A DNA stretch of 64,000 nucleotides. Origin: Coniferiporia sulphurascens (taxonomy: Eukaryota; Basidiomycota; Agaricomycetes; Hymenochaetales; Hymenochaetaceae). Position 1 is the first letter of the stretch. Each line of letters starts with the position of its first letter. Positions 44,796 to 55,809 of the stretch are shown here, one piece after another. The notes below the pieces were generated by a model. That model was given only the letters and a program-made list of their open reading frames with translations, was not told the DNA's origin and ran no database searches. The position numbers and the translations under genes were made by a program. Where the stretch lies: contig NBBA01000010.1 of NCBI GenBank assembly GCA_002794785.1, positions 124,001 to 188,000 of the forward strand. The letters run 5' to 3'.

Positions 44796-45138
44796 AGGTA
44801 GTCCATTCGCAGCCACTTGTGACAATGTGTGACAATCACGAGACAGGGACTTTGGGGTCAAAGTTCGCCTTATATAGTAACGATCGACATTCTCCATTTG
44901 GGAATTGAAGACTTTCAAATTTATTTTCCCAAACTGTTGCTCTAACTACAATTCAACGAGGCCATGCATCGAAATTCTGTTCCACATAAATGTTTATCTT
45001 GTACTTATCTATATTTATGTGGAGATTTTTAGGCTGATATTACCTGTGTGTTGAGCAGTAAGGGAGTGTAACTTCACACCAGCCAAAGTGTGACAGGAAG
45101 ATCACGTGATAGTGGCTGCGAATGGACTGCCTCTACCT
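44796..45138. mobile_element. TA-target MITE, 343 bp
   Basis: The ends are AGGTAG plus TCCATTCGCAGCCACT on the left; on the right (minus strand) AGGTAG, an extra 6 nt AGGCAG, then the same TCCATTCGCAGCCACT. The element is flanked by TA (44794-44795 and 45139-45140). Intron 4 of kinase copy 3 gives the empty site TTTTCGATACATTC. TA duplication suggests a Tc1/mariner-type mobiliser. No coding capacity. Confidence 0.82.
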
Positions 45139-45164
45139 TACATTCGCTGAATCACAGAACTTGT

Positions 45165-45418
45165 TCTTAAAATCTACTGACGTTGTGGTAGATGTTGAGG
45201 TGCAGTGGTGAAGTTCAGACAAGGTGGGTTATCAGCGTAAAACCGATGATTTCTAGGGCAAGACCAGCTCCCCTTATATACACGTTCCGTGGGCTAGTAC
45301 TACTATAACTATCTAGCTCCTGTATCGTATGGCGTTATCGTTGCGTTATCGTTCACTTAGTAAGGTGGTTGATCTTATGACCACGTACTATATTTATAGT
45401 TCGTTATATTTATTTAAT
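45165..45418. mobile_element. 254-bp insertion with 6-bp direct repeats, family unknown
   Basis: ACTTGT occurs at 45159-45164 and 45419-45424. Removing the interval restores intron 4 of the kinase paralogue (AACTTGTCCAACTCG against AACTTATCTAGCTTG in copy 3). It contains a TTATATACACG box. The ends are neither TIR-like nor clearly TG...CA. Confidence 0.55.
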
Positions 45419-45444
45419 ACTTGTCCAACTCGTCCCGTTCTTAG

Positions 45445-46050
45445 GAGATTCTTACGAAAGAGTGCCCCCACGCACATACTAAAGCAGATCAGTGAGTGAT
45501 AACTGCCATAATACGCGGCGAGCTCCCTCCGCGGCCGGATTACAATGAGTAGTTACCAGTGCCAGCCCTAAAAGATATTTAGGGAATACTCGAGGATTGT
45601 TGGAAAACTGACAGCGACCTGGAGGATCGGCGGCGTATCACTATCAGTGAGATCATTTTACGGATGGAGCAATATTATAGCTCAACTCATAGCGACTCGG
45701 GTTATTCCAAATACTTAAACATAGGGACTCACTATAGGCGCCGGCGACGCAAGAACTTCTATCGAGGGTGCGATCCATCTGGATCTCGGCGGCGTGTCGA
45801 ACGTTATTGCCTCGAACGGGATAAAGGCTGCGGCGCACACGCGGGTTCGCGAATGGCGATGACTTCTCCGAGGGCCATGCCTCCACAATTGCGCAATCCG
45901 TCCCCTTCGTCTTCGAATCTGCCAACACTAACGGTATTCCGTCTGCCGCGATATGCCGAAATGAAACTCGGTGCCGAGGGTGTATGCAGCTATCTAGCGC
46001 CAATCTGCCTATGTCGGATTCCCGAGAATCACGCTCAAACAAAGTCTTAA
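45445..46050 (+). pseudogene. Kinase array copy 4, remnant of exon 5 (copy-3-like tail)
   Basis: After a preserved acceptor (TTCTTAG at 45444) the sequence matches exon 5 of copy 3: ITISEIILRMEQ is intact, but AHTKADQ is followed by a stop and further stops and frame changes occur. The linker is clearly copy-3-like (GAGDA.TSIE.AI and GGVSN at nucleotide level). The zinc-finger part of copy 3 is not found; homology fades before 46050. Confidence 0.82.
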
Positions 46051-46411
46051 ATGGCTTGTCAAACTGGGTGTGTCGGAGCTAAAAACGTGTTTTGTGTCCC
46101 GTTTTGAGTCTTGACCACTTAGACAGAGTCTTAAACAAGCCTAGCGAGGTCTTAAACTGCGATTTGATACCATCATCCCCTAGTCTTCAAGTGGCATGTA
46201 TGCTTTCATTAATATTTAATCGGGTCCGAGGCTTCGGGATCCAACCATACAAAAATAGCAGCTTAGATTTTGGGACCGCAAGTTCGATGGCTATGGCCGA
46301 CCAGTCGGCCCCTGACAAACATTGCGCATATATATATGTAGTCCGAACTTGTCTCCCGCAGACAGTTCAAAAGTACTACCTGGCACCAACACGCGGCCCA
46401 GTACCTCTACT

Positions 46412-47925
46412 ATGGCTGCTTTTCAAGTTTTACCTCTGAATCTCGATCTAACTCTCGGCGCTTTGCAAGTCGGGACATACATCTCCACAACTCTGTTTGG
46501 AATCATGTCAATGCAGACGTACTACTTCTACATGAACTTTCCCAATGAACGGAAATTATTGAAGGGGCTGGTGAGTGATGGTATGTTCAATATAGCCAAT
46601 GTTAACTGCTGATGAGTTTCTTTTTCGAAAGGTCACGTGTATATGGTACGTCCGAACCCCTTCAACTCATTTTTCTCTTCTCTCATCATTGAGGTTGGCA
46701 GGATTTTCGAACTTGTCCACACGGTCTTGGTTACTAGCAACGTCTACGAAATGTCTGTTACGAACTTTGGGAGCCTTACAGATTTCGTCGAAATGCCTTT
46801 CCCGCTTGCGTTCTCAATCGTATGGACCGCCACTGTGGCTGGCACAATTCAAGTGCGCTCCAATTCTTGCCGCTATTCTACTCGTCTGACACTCCACACA
46901 TAAGGCCTTTTTTGCCTACCGTATACGCATCATGTCCCAACGTTGGGAGGTTGCGCTTGTATCCTGGACACTAAGCCTCTTCCATTTTGTGAATTCGCTC
47001 ATCGCGACTACGAAAGATCTAAGCATAAACAATATGCCGGTATTCGACGATAAATGGGGGTGGATTGTAACAATGTTACTAGTAGTGGGCGCAACCAATG
47101 ATGTGATCATCGCTACAGGCCTGAGTTACTACTTGCACAAGAGTAGGAGTGGTGTGCCTTCGTACGTATCCCTTTACGAGATTCGGATGGGCTACAAATT
47201 ATTGATAACTACGTCTTTTATAGCACAGATAAACTTATTCATCGTCTCATTTTATTTACGATTCGTAAGTGTGTTTCGCTTTGGTGCTCGTGAAACGCTC
47301 AAAATATTAATCTCCTCCCCAGAAACAGGGCTCGTCACGAGGTGAAGAAATCTACCTCTCCAGTGACCTTGCCATTATTAAGACTTAATTCACAGTATTT
47401 TCGCGGTCATATTGTTGATTTTTGTAAGCATCATTTTCAATAAAATTCTACACTGCTGACTTTTCGGCGATAGTTTTTGGTCATGCCCGATAACTGTGAG
47501 ATTATTTGCTTCATTCAGTACGATGTATTTTTAGCGAACAACGCCTCTAGTTCTCTGGCTTTGCATCCACGTTTTTCTCGCAAAAGGTAAGTACACCTCT
47601 AATTATTGCAATACGTCACTTCTTATTTAGGTTATAAAGTATATTCGAACTCCTTATTGGCCAAGTCAGTTGTATCATCGCCCCCTCATTGCGGTGGTTT
47701 CTCACCCCAAGTCGTTCACTCCACAGTCTAAATGCGCGGACTGGTCTCCGTTCGAAGAATACTGGAAACGTGTCAATGAGCGCGATTGTATACTCCAACG
47801 GACCGGGCCCGGGCCGCCCGGAGGTGCATCGAGACCTCGCAAAATATCAACTACAGGTGCCTATCCTTGATCCTCCATTCCAGCGCGCCGTATTACCTCT
47901 TATTCTGAATTGCATCAGGCAGTAA
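46412..47925 (+). CDS. DUF6534-type multi-pass membrane protein
   Basis: Start MAAFQVLPLNLDLTLGALQV at 46412. Exon 1 ends 46570, a 14-nt micro-exon lies at 46632-46645, then 46702-46852, 46905 onward and further exons to a stop at 47925. Spliced text reads KGLVTCIWIFELVHTVLVTS, VWTATVAGTIQAFFAYRIRI, WIVTMLLVVGATNDVIIA, SYYLHKSRSG, ETGLVTSIFAVILLIFVSII and finally KVYSNSLLANLNARTGLRSK. This order (seven predicted helices, YYLH+SRSG loop, SNSLLA.LNAR end) is the Agaricomycete DUF6534 family, thought to be receptor-like but uncharacterised. The tail exon after the last intron is rich in Gly/Pro. A TATATATA box lies near 46330. Exon borders between 47160 and 47640 are less certain. Confidence 0.78.
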
Positions 47926-48322
47926 CGATCGAAATGTCGGACACTACGAGGACAATACCAGACAATCGTCTTAGCCGTGACGATGTAAGCCCAAATTATA
48001 TTACATTTTATTGTATGTCTAATGGCTGGCACCGACTTCTTTGACGGGATAAGAGGGTAAACCACGACGAAAGCTTCGCAGCCTCCGGTATTGTCGGGGA
48101 TCCTTCTGCTGTTTGATCGGTGGAGACTGCCGGTGGATAGCGCTTCCGCGGTGTATGATCGGATCGCGCGGTATGAGTAATATGTGCGCCGAGATTGGAG
48201 TAGTCAAAGCAGTCCGTTTAGGTGCTACCTTTTACTGTATATATTTATATATTTATTAATACGCGCACACGCTGTATGAACCGGCAGTCCCGAAGAACTC
48301 AACTTACAAACTGGAAAAACAT
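47926..48322. other. Intergenic
   Basis: About 400 bp of AT-rich DNA between the DUF6534 gene and the P450 relic. Nothing recognised. Confidence 0.5.
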
Positions 48323-49310
48323 TTATTTTGACAATGACTTCACAGTGTCCCAAATACGGGGATGACACATAAGGGAAGAGATAGTAGAGCCCGGGCTATT
48401 AGTGACGGAGGGTCTTCTGTAATGTGAAATGCAAAGACGGGAAGAGAATAGACAAGATGTTCTCCGGGTGCAGCCGCGAGCGAACCCACGATGGCGACGA
48501 AATAGTCGTCCGAGCTTTTGGTAGCGATGCCGCAGCTGATGCGCAGGATTATCGCCGCAGAGTTCCTGTCGGGTATCAGGCGACCCCAATAGTCGACCAG
48601 ACATAGGAAATTAAGAAACCGTTTATTAAAGAGTGAACCTTAATTTGTGCATTATAGCGTGGCGTACTTACGTAACTTGAAAAACCTCTCCAGCTGAGAA
48701 TAGTCTTCGTCCTCAGTCTTTTCCTGCTCTGTCTGGTCAATAATAGGGTTTGAGACGAGAAGACGGACTTCGTCCCCCTGCACGGTCCAATACCTAATAT
48801 TACTCGGAGTCGGTCAGGCCAAAGTCCTGATGCATCAACTTGTGATACGTGCAGAGACGATCGCTGTATTTCCTGCAGATAAACCTCCTAAGTTCCGAGT
48901 CACAAAACGACGCACACATACATACGCATACATAACGAGAAGGGACTTCTCACGGCGCGTGAGCAGACCATTCATGGTAGGGAATGGTCGATCCGGGTAG
49001 ACGGCTAGAGCTGGTCGAGCATCTCCTCAAACACTCGTGCATTGTTGAGAACCAGTGAGAACAATGGTACGTCGGCCAAGGACATGGAAAGACACAGCCT
49101 CATTCTGTCCTTTTTTCTCGCTGAGAGACATTTTCCTACCGTACTGGTGCTCCCACTCCGCGTACATTTTCCAATGCTCAAACGCGACACCAAGGGATGG
49201 GCGCCCCTTTGGCCCGGGAGGATAGAGAAGCCGATAGGAGCTTTCGGCGAAGGCGTAGGAAGATGGCGATGATGGGGCTCGGGAGGCAGTAGGATACATC
49301 GGTTGTATCC
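48323..49310 (-). pseudogene. Cytochrome P450, N-terminal fragment, decayed
   Basis: The minus strand near 49250 reads YRLLYPPGPKGRPSLGVAFE, the proline hinge of fungal P450s, followed by WKMYAEWEHQYG and VSFHVLGRRTIVL. A frame shift then leads to VLNNARVFEEMLDQ. Further down, near 48590-48450, another frame reads RNSAAIILRISCGIATKSSD and DYFVAIVGSL, matching the helix region before the P450 I-helix. The parts lie in different frames with stops between, and neither the I-helix AGxDT nor the heme FxxGxRxCxG motif is present in the window. It is a truncated relic. Confidence 0.65.
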
Positions 49311-49683
49311 ATTGTACTTTTCGTGCTTTCTGCTGCCGCCCGGGCCGCCGTCAAAGTGAAATGGCATTGAGGGCCAATTTTTGCCATCATTTTGAGAATA
49401 CCATCTCTACTGCTTGGGGAGAATACTCCTACACAAACAAGTCGGTGGGTCCGTCTTATGACCGTCGATAAAAGCTGCGTTCAAATTTGCCTTCGTCTAT
49501 CATACCGGCGTGTGCCAGACGGACGTGGGAAAATAGTACCCGTGAGAAATAGCTGACCCGTGGGAACTTTCACTCAGTCCCGCGTAGCCTATCCTCGCCC
49601 GGCGGGCCTGCCTTCTATCATTTGTGGAGGACCCACGGGATCCATTCATGGTTTGTCTATCCTTTGATTTAACAGAACCTCGC

Positions 49684-49973
49684 AATGCGCATGCGACCCC
49701 TATTCTCCGGTGCTTGGATTCCCTCGTTGCATTCTACACTGTTCGTAGTACACACACGCAGGCGTTATACGCTTTTCTATCATCACGGTCCGAGGCCCTG
49801 TTTAGGCTATTCATGCAATGGTGTCCTCCGAGTACGCAGTCAAAAGCCTAATACAGACCCTTGAATACCAATACCGTTACACATACTGTTCGCCCAGAGC
49901 CGCGTCATCCGAGTCGTAAGTGGTTTCAAGTGCGTTCGCAACTTCGTACATATGTGCGTATGTGGAAAAGGTG
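49684..49973. repeat. Dispersed repeat, copy B
   Basis: Direct copy of 39128-39395 (see there). The pair brackets the copy-4 kinase remnant, its nested elements, the DUF6534 gene and the P450 relic, a 10.5-kb interval. Confidence 0.75.
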
Positions 49974-51195
49974 ATGCGATCAACTCGTTTGCGGTATTTA
50001 TACGGTCAGAGACTCGGATGTGATGTGACAGGTACTAAGAGCGTATGTACGGAAAAAGATAGCGAGTGTCTGGTAAATCTACAACACGTGGCGTAGGTAC
50101 GAATAAGGTAAATAAAACTGGAAAACGGATCAGCTATAGTATTGTGTGAGCAAGCTTGGGATAATTGTGTGATGGGTCCAATGGTGATAGAGAGCGAGTA
50201 GTAGCGGGAGAAACAAAGCGTAAGACAGCAAGGGGGATCGGTGAAAGGCTAGTTAAGGAAAAATTAAACAAGAGGAAGTTCGTTGGAAGTGGAGATATAG
50301 AGGCATAGTATGATCGTCGAGAAAGAGAGGTGAAGGGAAGAAAGTCGAAACTCGGAACACGGTGATAGAGGGTACGAGCGGCAGGGGGGAAAAAACGCCA
50401 CAGAAGTGCAGGAAGGGGAGGGGAAAGGAAAGCGAATATACATGAAGAAATAAGAAAAATAAAATGGGAGAATGGATACGAAGGGCACGGAGATGTGCGA
50501 GAGAAGTCCAGTGTCGTGAGGAAGACGAATGTGTGATCTTGGAGATCTAGTGTGACAATCGAGCATAGGCAAGATCCGTGAGGTTCATTAAATAGAAAGA
50601 AAGAACAGAAAGGAGGAAAGAGGTGAAGCGAGTATGATAAAGAACCCAGGAAGTGCAGGGACGCGACGCCACAAGGACGTTGAGAACCAGGGGGGTAAGC
50701 ACCCACTGAGAAGGGCTAGTATCACAAATGAGAGCAAATTGGAAACAAGCGCCCGAAATAAGTACCGGAAGCTCAACTGGATCCGCCTTAACCTCATAGT
50801 GTCCTCGTGTTTCTCCTACTCAAAAAAAAAGATATTTTGAGCTCTCCTAGTAGGCACTCAGCGGCGCTCGAGACATTTTTTCAGGGGTTATAGAAGGAAC
50901 TCGAGTTCCGGGGGTCATAGCGGAACGTAAGAGGAGAAGGAGGTGAAACGACAGATCGAGATGGGTGAAACAGGATTGTGTACCTGGAACGAAAATGACG
51001 AGGCCAGGAAATTGAAAGCAGTCCGCATCGACGTCCATGAGGTAGGCCGGGAGCGGAGAGAATAACCATCCCTCCGAAGAGAAAGCTCACGCATGGGCCT
51101 GAGAGACGCGTTCTAAACAAAGGGCACGAAAAAAGGAAAGGCTATGCAAGTGAATTAAAAAGTGGCGCGCAGGCTGTGTCCGGTCGCGAGCATTT
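49974..51195. other. Intergenic with a 500-bp purine-rich plus strand
   Basis: From about 50150 to 50650 the plus strand is strongly A/G-rich. The 190-codon minus-strand frame there (Ser/Pro/Phe/Leu-rich) follows from that bias and is not supported as a gene. The rest is probably 3' flank of the zinc-finger gene. Confidence 0.5.
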
Positions 51196-52284
51196 TCAGG
51201 GGAGGTACGCGTATGGAAGCTTGCCGAAGTCTGGAGAAGGGGCGCGAGAGTAAGCATAAGCGAGTGAGCGGGTGCGTTGACGCGTCTGGCCGCTCAAGTT
51301 GGCGCTCGCCTGACTCGTGACGTGTAGGTGAACGCCGACGTGTCCGTTCACAGCACTACTGCGCGGGGGGGCTGCGCTGCTTTCCGCGCCACCATCCCGC
51401 ACTGCATCCCATCGCCCAGGGGGAGTCTGCTGGTGCGTGGGAGCGAGCATACGTTCATACCCATTCGGACGCGCCCCAGGGGATTGTCCTGCGTCCGCAG
51501 CATGTTGTTCACGTACGTGGTGAATTGGCCCGCCGTCGGCGCCGTCCTGACTCTGGTAACCGCGCCGGCTCCCGCGGCCCCCTTCACAGACCTGCATGTG
51601 CACCGCGATTGTGCGCGCCCACATCACGCGTCCGCACGCCCGGCATCGCGCAGTGTCTGCTCTCCCCCCAAGTCGCGTAGAAGTCGCGTGTTCGCCGTGT
51701 ATGACGGGCATCGGGGGAGGAGTATACATAAACGGTACACGGCCGTTGCGCCGCGCGTATTCCTCCTCGCGCTGCGCGAACGCGTGCGCAGAATCATCGG
51801 GCGAGAAGTGAAATATATCCGACGCGGGGTCGCTGTGGCCGGACGCAGAGTTGGAGTTGGAGTTGGAGTTGGAGTTGGAGCCGGAATGAGAGCGTGAGCT
51901 GACTCTGGAGTTTCTTCCGCTGGACGATGAGTTGTGCATGTAGTTGTTCCGAGATGCACGCTGTGAGAATGGATGGGTCCCAGCGTGCCATGCTAAGCCG
52001 TCTCCGCCGCGTGTGTTCCTATCTCCATTCCCCAGAGTATCGCGTCCGAACGGGAAAGCTGCTGGATATAGCATCCGTGACGAGGAAGGAACGTGCGCAG
52101 AAACGGGAATGGGAATGGGACTAGAGCGCTGTGGAGGCGTAAAATGTTGCAAGGGTGCTGCGTACCGAGAGGCGTTCGTGGGTCCTCGATGTGTTTGAGG
52201 AGGAAACGGGACTGTTGAGGACTCGACGTCACGATGCTCTCGATTTCTGCCGTTTTGTCCTATACGATGGTTTGAGGGGTTCAT
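51196..52284 (-). CDS. Low-complexity protein with one C2HC zinc finger
   Basis: A single-exon 362-residue frame from ATG 52284 (MNPSNHRIGQNGRNREHRD). Most of it is Ser/Arg/His/Gly/Pro-rich and likely disordered, including a Ser-Asn repeat coded by a hexanucleotide array. Near residue 215 is CRACGRVMWARTIAVHMQVC: Cys-x2-Cys, then His-x3-Cys, a compact zinc finger of the kind found in fungal proteins of unknown role. The sustained GC-rich codon use over 1.1 kb supports a true gene. The function is unknown; nucleic-acid binding or protein contact is possible. Confidence 0.7.
   Translation of the reverse strand: MNPSNHRIGQNGRNREHRDVESSTVPFPPQTHRGPTNASRYAAPLQHFTPPQRSSPIPIPVSAHVPSSSRMLYPAAFPFGRDTLGNGDRNTRGGDGLAWHAGTHPFSQRASRNNYMHNSSSSGRNSRVSSRSHSGSNSNSNSNSNSASGHSDPASDIFHFSPDDSAHAFAQREEEYARRNGRVPFMYTPPPMPVIHGEHATSTRLGGRADTARCRACGRVMWARTIAVHMQVCEGGRGSRRGYQSQDGADGGPIHHVREQHAADAGQSPGARPNGYERMLAPTHQQTPPGRWDAVRDGGAESSAAPPRSSAVNGHVGVHLHVTSQASANLSGQTRQRTRSLAYAYSRAPSPDFGKLPYAYLP
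51851..51880. repeat. Hexanucleotide microsatellite (TTGGAG)x5
   Basis: Five perfect tandem copies in the zinc-finger gene, read on the minus strand as alternating Ser-Asn codons. Multiples of 6 keep the frame, so copy-number changes would only alter the repeat length. Confidence 0.9.
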
Positions 52285-54286
52285 ACGGGCTTTGAGCCCC
52301 GTGAACAGAAATGGGGGCGAGCCAACGGACCTTTTCAGCGGTAGACGGAGGGTGGTGGGTGGAGTGTAGAAGGACGGAATTTTTTAATACTGGAGCTCGA
52401 GAACGCTGCATCTCGCCTATTTCAATCACCGCGAGCAGGGGAAGATGGAAGAGACGCCCTCCCTCCCAACCCCCTCCTTCCGTCGGACGAACGAGGAAGA
52501 AGGCCTTCCCCCGAAACGGGACCCTTGGCGTATCTGGAAAGGGTTCATGAGTAATAAACGCACTGCGCCATCTCTGACAGCACACAACGGCAGACCACCC
52601 ATGCCCTCATGCCGCGACTGAGAGAGGAACCCGGATCCAAAGAAAATAGTGTGTTTTGCACCGCTCTACCGTAAGGGCATTGGATTCGGAAAGTGGCACA
52701 GGAACCGCGGTGTTGACTCTTGAGCCCGTCCAAGCGTAAGGTGAATGAGTATGGCCATAGCGCAAAAAAGCCTATGAATAGGGACGAGGGGGGGGCGCTA
52801 CTACGGCGTAGCAGGACGATTCGGGCAATCACTGCCGTTCTAGGGAATAGAGGGCGTTGAGTCATTGGTCCGAGGAATCACGTTCGCCTACGGGGCGCCA
52901 AAGGATCACAGAGTTTTGCAACAACAGCGAAAACAAGAACAACGCCGGGGATCGGAGCTGCCACGAAGGAGAAAAGAGAATAGAATACAATTTACGCAAC
53001 TCGGAGGGCGGTACGGTGCGTGTGGGTGTGGGTGTGATAACTGATAGTAGCGGTGAACACCGGCCGTGCCGTCCATGTCGCCTTTATTAAATTTGACGAC
53101 TTTGAGAACGCAAAGCTGCTGGACCCGTCACGTCCTTTTCCCATTCGTGAAGGTACGCGAGTCGAGTTCGCCAGACGACGCGGCTGTTCGGGGCTCAGCT
53201 ACGTCGGCGCTTGCGAACAAGGTTGAGAGGCCGTGTAATCGAAGTTTGAATCTTATCAAATTCTGCCGTAGTGACGGTCATTCCGGAATCGGAAATTATG
53301 TCACGGGGCTTGCGGTGGCGTCCGCAGTCGGCGTCGTGGTCAACTCGGACAAGTATGAATGTATACTTTCCTGGTCTGTCGAGAAGGTACAGACTAAAAT
53401 GTACACAGCAAAGGGAGAGTTACTTCGAAGCGACCAGAAGAAAAGAAGTTCAAGAATTTCATTGTTAGAAGAAGGCTTTAAATAGATACACGGGCGGTTC
53501 TACCCAGAGTAGAACAAGTGGCAATTAATACCATAAAAGTTGAATCGCTAACCTTCGTTATACGAATTCGTCTGCATAATTCAGGGATCCGTAAAGTATC
53601 GCAATCGGCTCTTACTGTGTGTGAGTACTCAATGCATAGAAATGGACGAAGGCCAAGAGGTAAAAGGCAAGGACAATGATGATCACAGTTTTCGCCCGCC
53701 GGGGAGATACGATGAAATTCCGCTCCTCAGAGTTGAGGGAGGAAATTACGCGCCAAGGAACGTTTTAGAGCTCCGAACCCCGATGGCCCGGATACCGCCG
53801 GTGATCAAGTTCACACGACCGAGTGGACCAGCTCGATGGTTGCGAAGAAGATCCTTGATCCTTGATCTTGGTGGCGGAACTTTCATTCACGGTGCGGGAA
53901 ATGACATTCAGTCTGATGGATTGAGGCATGTCGTAGGGATGGAAAAATGTGGAATGCCTTTTGTGAAAAAGAGAAATTTGAAGTCTTCTGTCTCAACCAC
54001 ATGCATCACTTCAATGTCACCAATGGCATTTCCCGTGCCGTGATTCTTTTTTCGCAGTGAAGGCTCGGTTTTCGAAACACTAGTGCCGCAGCGGACTCCC
54101 GACGGGGGCGCGTCCAAGTTTAGTACCGCCCGTCTGACGCGGCCTGGATGCAAATCATCCACGTGAAGCCGCTGATCACATCCGGTCGAGTCATTTACTG
54201 TAAAAGCTCGACGCAACGCCGATATTTGCATATAATCGACTTATTCACAGCCCAGCCTGCAGATTTTCCCCCAGACAACCACCGTG
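52285..54286. other. 2-kb intergenic, no supported gene
   Basis: Divergent promoter region between the zinc-finger gene and the acetyltransferase gene. Two plus-strand frames (139 codons at 53066-53485 and 140 codons at 53621-54043) have no recognisable motif. A TATAAT-like box with a possible splice acceptor (TTATTCACAG) lies at 54230-54250, so a 5' UTR intron is possible. Confidence 0.45.
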
Positions 54287-55206
54287 ATGTCGTCCCAAGT
54301 ACCGGAGGACAGCGCAGCGGCGGCGCCGTATGACGCGAACTTCGTTTTCCCCGTCCGTGTGATTGAGAACGCACGCGTTCAGCTGGCACCATTTATAGTT
54401 GAGCGTCGCATCTCGTCCCCTCCCCTCGTAATGGATCTCGTGCGAATGCCAATTTTTGTCTTCACTTTGATGCATAACAGCCAGCCGTCCATGCAGAGGA
54501 GTACATCGAAGGATCCAAGGACCACCCGGAGCTGTACACGTACCTCCCTTACGGCCCATTCGACTCGGTCGGTTCATTCCTTGATGAATTCGTAATAGAG
54601 AGGGTGCACAAGGACCCGGGAGGCGTCCTTTTCGCAATCATTGATAAAACCGGTGAGCATCCACTCCGGGACGATATATATATGAGTCCATCCTCATAGT
54701 CTGACTCACTTCCATGGTGAACAGGAGCAGACGGGAGGCACCGCGTCGCAGGAGTGGTCGGCCTACTGAACACAAGTGCTCTAAACCTGAGCACCGAGAT
54801 CGGGTACATCACCGTGCTGCCAGCCTTCCAGCGCACGCACGTCGCGTCGAATGCAGTCGGGCTTCTCCTGGACTACTGCCTCGCGTTGCCAGCCGGCGCC
54901 GCAGGTCCTACCGACGCCGACGCATCTCCGTTCAGCAGCGGCGGCGGCCTCGGCCTGCGGCGAGTACAGTGGCAAGCGCACGCGGACAACGCACAGTCCG
55001 TGCGCACGGCGGAGCGCATGGCGTTCCGAAAGGAGGGCATTGCGCGTTGGCAGCGCATGCTGCCGGAGAATAAACGCGGACACGTAGCCCCGCCGACGCG
55101 AGGTGGCGCAGGAACCGGGCGCCACTCGTGGGTGCTGGCGGTCTGCTGGGACGACTGGGAGCTTGAGGGTGCGAGGGAGGTGGTGAAGGGACAGATGGAA
55201 CGGTGA
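54287..55206 (+). CDS. GNAT-family N-acetyltransferase (RimJ/RimL-like)
   Basis: Start MSSQVPEDSAAAAPYDANFV at ATG 54287, stop at 55206, with two introns. Splicing joins VQLAPFI to PAVHAEEYIEGSKDHPELYT, then YLPYGPFDSVGSFLDEF and GVLFAIIDKTG to ADGRHRVAGVVGLLNTSA. The acetyl-CoA-binding fold is seen in STEIGYITVLPAFQRTHVAS followed by a helix with the typical C-terminal part LRRVQWQAHADNAQSVRTAE and RMAFRKEGI. This layout (YLP.GPF, EIGY..VLP..QRTHV, W..ad...S...AE+.GF+.EG) is the fungal branch that acetylates small molecules or protein N-termini. Substrate unknown. An Ala/Gly/Pro-rich insert sits between helix 3 and strand 5. Confidence 0.85.
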
Positions 55207-55809
55207 GGGGGAGGTAGATTACAAGTGACGCTTCAATGGTTTCCTATAGTGAGATTTATCGGATTTATGCCGGTTTTCTGCCACCAGTTCAGCGCGTGTT
55301 GTGCATATGGGGCCGCCGAGTGGTTCGTCTGGCTTCCCAGCATGAGAATTCCTCAGCATGCCTTCGGAGTTGGTAAAAATTACATAAAACATAAGAGTAT
55401 TAGCGTATAAGCGTCCGTACAGAAGTAAGATAAGACTGCTTTTACCAATTGCAAGAAGCAGCGAATGCGTCTCTTGGGAAACGGCCCTTTGTGAGCATGA
55501 ACGCAGATGTTAGGTGCAGTGAGAGTCAGCCCGCCGGTGCTAGAACTAGAGATCGTGCTAGCAAAGATACATGGAAGCCCTAACTAGACGCAAAGAATGC
55601 AAAGAGGCCGTAAATAAGACGTAGGAAAGCAGGGAAGTTGTAGGACGTGGAAACACGTGGCGGAGTTGTGGCACGCGACACAAATAAAGACAACTCGGCA
55701 AGCCAGGCACTCGCGAGCAGTCGTTCCCTTCAGGCTCGCTCAGCCCCGCTCTGACGCCCTCCCACCTCCCGCCTCCTCCCTCCCCCTCTTCATATCAAAA
55801 CACACCATC
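55207..55809. other. Intergenic
   Basis: About 600 bp containing the 3' end of the GNAT gene and the SPC2 promoter. A pyrimidine-rich stretch lies directly before the SPC2 ATG (55740-55800). No gene is seen. Confidence 0.5.

Noticed and set aside
50134..50706. 190-codon minus-strand frame with apparent hydrophobic segments
   Set aside because: The Phe/Leu/Ser/Pro content results from a purine-rich opposite strand; no start context, no motif.
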